This document shows positions 6,025 through 7,552 of a stretch of DNA of 7,552 nt, one piece after another. Each line of letters opens with the position of its first letter. The first letter of the stretch is position 1. Location of the stretch: positions 1 to 7,552 of the forward strand of contig CAZLZN010000033.1 of the NCBI GenBank assembly GCA_964564035.1, given 5' to 3'. Source of the DNA: JAHIGH01 sp964564035 (lineage in GTDB: Bacteria; Patescibacteriota; Microgenomatia; Levybacterales; UBA12049). The translations under genes and the position numbers were made by a program. The notes below the pieces were generated by a model that had not been told where the DNA came from, did not search any database, and was given only the letters and a program-made list of their open reading frames with translations.

Positions 6025-6993
6025 ATGAAGCTTAAGCGTTTTCGCGGGGATCCAATTCTGGAGAGGAATCCCGAGCATGATTGGGAGCGGGGATCGGTTC
6101 TGAATCCAGGGGTGATTCATGAAAATGGATTCTTCAAGATGGTTTACCGCGCAACCAATGATATCCATCCTGATCAGGAGGGGTCTTATATATCCTCTAT
6201 TGGTTATGCCGAAAGCGTTGACGGCATGCATTTCCAGCGCTTCGAAGAACCGCTGATCGCTCCGACAGAAGTATATGAGAATGGCATGGGATGCGAAGAT
6301 CCGCGGGTTACCAAAATAGACGGTGTATATTATCTTTATTACACTGCTGTCGGAGGGGTCGGACATGAGCAAAAAGTGAGGATCGCGCTTGCGACCAGCA
6401 AGGATTTCAGGAATTGGAATAAGCATGGGATTGTGGGGCCGGATATGTTCTCCAAGGCGGCATGTCTTTTCCCTGAAAAAATAAACGGCAAATACACGAT
6501 GCTTTTTACTTTTGAGCTGGAGAGTCCGAAAGCGACGATCATGATGGCGCAGTTTGATGATCTTTATGATCTTTTTTATCCTTCAAAGGAGAGGATGAAC
6601 AGGATCGTGAATGAGGAGTATGAGGAGAATGTGGTATTCAGGCCGTCTGACGGGCGGGGGAATGAAGTGGGTGCGGTTCCGATCAAGACGCCGTATGGGT
6701 GGCTTTTTATCTACAGCGCGCTTAGTACTGTCAATGATCATACGGAGTGGTCTATCAGCGCGGCGCTTCTGGATCTGCATAATCCGCGCAAGATCCTCGC
6801 AAATGTTGATCATATTCTGAAACCTGAGACGGAGCGGGAGATTCATGGGGTGGTGAATCATGTAGCTTTCCCGGAGGGGGCGATTGTTTTTGGCGAGAAT
6901 TTGTATGTGTACTACGGGAGCGGCGATCAGGGGATTTGCCTCGCGATGTGTGATTATCAGGAGCTTCTATCACACCTGACTTCGTTGATGTAG
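6025..6993 (+). CDS. Glycoside hydrolase family 130 protein (mannosyl phosphorylase/hydrolase-type)
   Basis: This 322-residue enzyme has a five-bladed beta-propeller fold family signature. GH130 members act on beta-mannosides, mostly by phosphorolysis to mannose 1-phosphate; some members are hydrolases. Seen motifs are SVLNPGVIHENGFFKMVYRA (24-43), GCEDPRV with candidate catalytic Asp92 (89-95), VYYLYYTAV (101-109), KAACLFPEKINGKY (144-157), EWSISAALLDL (near 237-247) and a closing FPEGAI then LYVYYGSGD. The length fits the shorter family members and there is no signal peptide, so it is cytoplasmic. I could not settle from motifs whether all phosphate-binding basic residues are kept, so phosphorylase and hydrolase both remain open. 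No other sugar-related gene lies in the window. The start at 6025 is supported by the extended -10 box 6 nt upstream. Confidence 0.9.
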   Translation: MKLKRFRGDPILERNPEHDWERGSVLNPGVIHENGFFKMVYRATNDIHPDQEGSYISSIGYAESVDGMHFQRFEEPLIAPTEVYENGMGCEDPRVTKIDGVYYLYYTAVGGVGHEQKVRIALATSKDFRNWNKHGIVGPDMFSKAACLFPEKINGKYTMLFTFELESPKATIMMAQFDDLYDLFYPSKERMNRIVNEEYEENVVFRPSDGRGNEVGAVPIKTPYGWLFIYSALSTVNDHTEWSISAALLDLHNPRKILANVDHILKPETEREIHGVVNHVAFPEGAIVFGENLYVYYGSGDQGICLAMCDYQELLSHLTSLM

Positions 6994-7079
6994 AAAATGA
7001 AATTATCTACGCTAATATAATTGATCCCTTTTTATATAATTTTTGCATGTGTGTGGGAGGGTATAGCAGTTTCTTAATC

Positions 7080-7502
7080 CTAGGTCAGTAAGTCTTTAAT
7101 TGGTTTTTTATAATTGTAAATATCAAGTGCTGCTTTATGGCCCGGTAATATATTGTCCGGCAAATTATCGAGAGGGTGCCAATTCCAACCTTCACATTTT
7201 TCCGGTTCAACATTTGTTGGGAAACCATCATATTGGCTGCAAGTAAATACGAAATGTATGAAGTTATATCCTTTTTGTAATTCTCTAATTACGCCTACAT
7301 ATTGTAGACTCTTTCCTTTGAGTGAAGTTTCCTCTAGCAGTTCTCTTTTACCACAATCTTCAAGTGGTTCCTCCAGTTCGATTCTGCCACCAGGCAATCC
7401 AAGCATGCCGGCTTTGTAGCTATTTAATCTTTTTCCAAGTAAAACCTGTTTTTCGTTTTTGTCTAAAACAATAATACACACCCCAATATGTTCCGGTTCC
7501 AT
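7080..7502 (-). CDS. Nudix hydrolase, NUDT15/MTH2-like
   Basis: This 140-residue cytosolic protein should hydrolyse a nucleoside diphosphate linked to another moiety, perhaps (d)NTPs in a housecleaning role. The Nudix box runs from Gly39 to Leu61: G-x5-E45-x7-R53-E54-L55-x-E57-E58-x-S60-L61. All metal-binding acidic residues are present, but the usual Gly near the end is Ser60. The strand before it reads GMLGLPGG, and a later PEKCEGWNWHPLDNLP segment is typical of NUDT15-like proteins. Coding ends at TAG (7080-7082), facing the GH130 gene across an 86-bp stretch in which I see no clear terminator. The mRNA is probably leaderless. Confidence 0.9.
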   Translation of the reverse strand: MEPEHIGVCIIVLDKNEKQVLLGKRLNSYKAGMLGLPGGRIELEEPLEDCGKRELLEETSLKGKSLQYVGVIRELQKGYNFIHFVFTCSQYDGFPTNVEPEKCEGWNWHPLDNLPDNILPGHKAALDIYNYKKPIKDLLT

Positions 7503-7508
7503 ATTTGA

Positions 7509-7517
7509 AGTATATCA
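7509..7517 (-). promoter_or_regulatory. Extended -10 promoter of the Nudix gene, leaderless start
   Basis: On the minus strand TGATATACT ends exactly 6 nt before the ATG at 7502, identical in sequence and spacing to the promoter at 2474-2482. No convincing -35 is seen. A 5-bp inverted repeat CCGAA/TTCGG (7530-7544) lies over the -35 region and could be an operator, but it is short. Confidence 0.65.
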
Positions 7518-7552
7518 GAAGAATAAAGGCCGAAAGTAGTTCGGTTAGCAGG

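Noticed and set aside
6339..6973. Antisense ORFs within the GH130 gene
   Set aside because: They are shadows of a strongly conserved GH130 reading frame with no start signals of their own.
6994..7079. Bidirectional terminator between the GH130 and Nudix genes
   Set aside because: The stretch is AT-rich but I find no stable hairpin followed by a T-run on either strand.
7530..7544. Hairpin CCGAA/TTCGG as a terminator
   Set aside because: Only 5 bp with no T-tract on either strand; at most a weak operator near the Nudix promoter.

Overview
The window looks like a metagenome-assembled contig from an uncultured bacterium. Candidate Phyla Radiation (Patescibacteria) is the best guess, from small, densely packed genes of mixed strand, several proteins of no known family, and core-type enzymes with diverged motifs. 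No ribosomal or other marker gene is present, so this placement is an inference. TGA is used as a stop at 68-70, 2108-2110 and 3070-3072, which argues against the lineages that read TGA as glycine. A run of 100 N (1543-1642) marks an assembly gap inside a repetitive gene.

Layout. (1) 68-2467, minus strand: a translationally coupled pair of unrecognised genes, a 119-residue helical protein followed by a long, Ala/Glu/Gln/Pro-rich, repeat-containing protein with a hydrophobic helix near its C-terminus. (2) 2551-4052, plus strand: a histidine-phosphatase family protein overlapping (GTGA) a diacylglycerol-kinase-family lipid kinase. (3) 4044-5638, plus strand: an extended -10 promoter, a T-box riboswitch with an intrinsic terminator, then a PGM1-like ATP-grasp ligase. 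(4) 5640-5882, minus strand: a small orphan gene converging on the ligase gene. (5) 6025-6993, plus strand: a GH130 glycoside phosphorylase/hydrolase, preceded by a possible 25-codon ORF. (6) 7080-7502, minus strand: a NUDT15-like Nudix hydrolase.

The most notable unit is region 3. A T-box leader senses uncharged tRNA and normally controls aminoacyl-tRNA synthetase, amino-acid biosynthesis or transport genes. Here it sits directly in front of an ATP-grasp enzyme of the type that joins amino acids or peptides through an acyl-phosphate. This suggests a small-peptide or amino-acid-conjugate pathway switched by the charging state of one tRNA. The antiterminator and terminator are textbook, but Stem I is short and atypical and the specifier codon is not settled.

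A second theme is promoter architecture. Three genes (start codons at 2467, 6025 and 7502) each have an extended -10 box (TGN plus a TATAAT-like hexamer) ending exactly 6 nt before the ATG. Transcription should therefore begin at or next to the start codon, giving leaderless mRNAs. The T-box transcript also uses an extended -10. Clear Shine-Dalgarno sequences appear only at the internal coupled gene (2111) and after the T-box leader (4337), and weakly placed before the mini-ORF at 5943.
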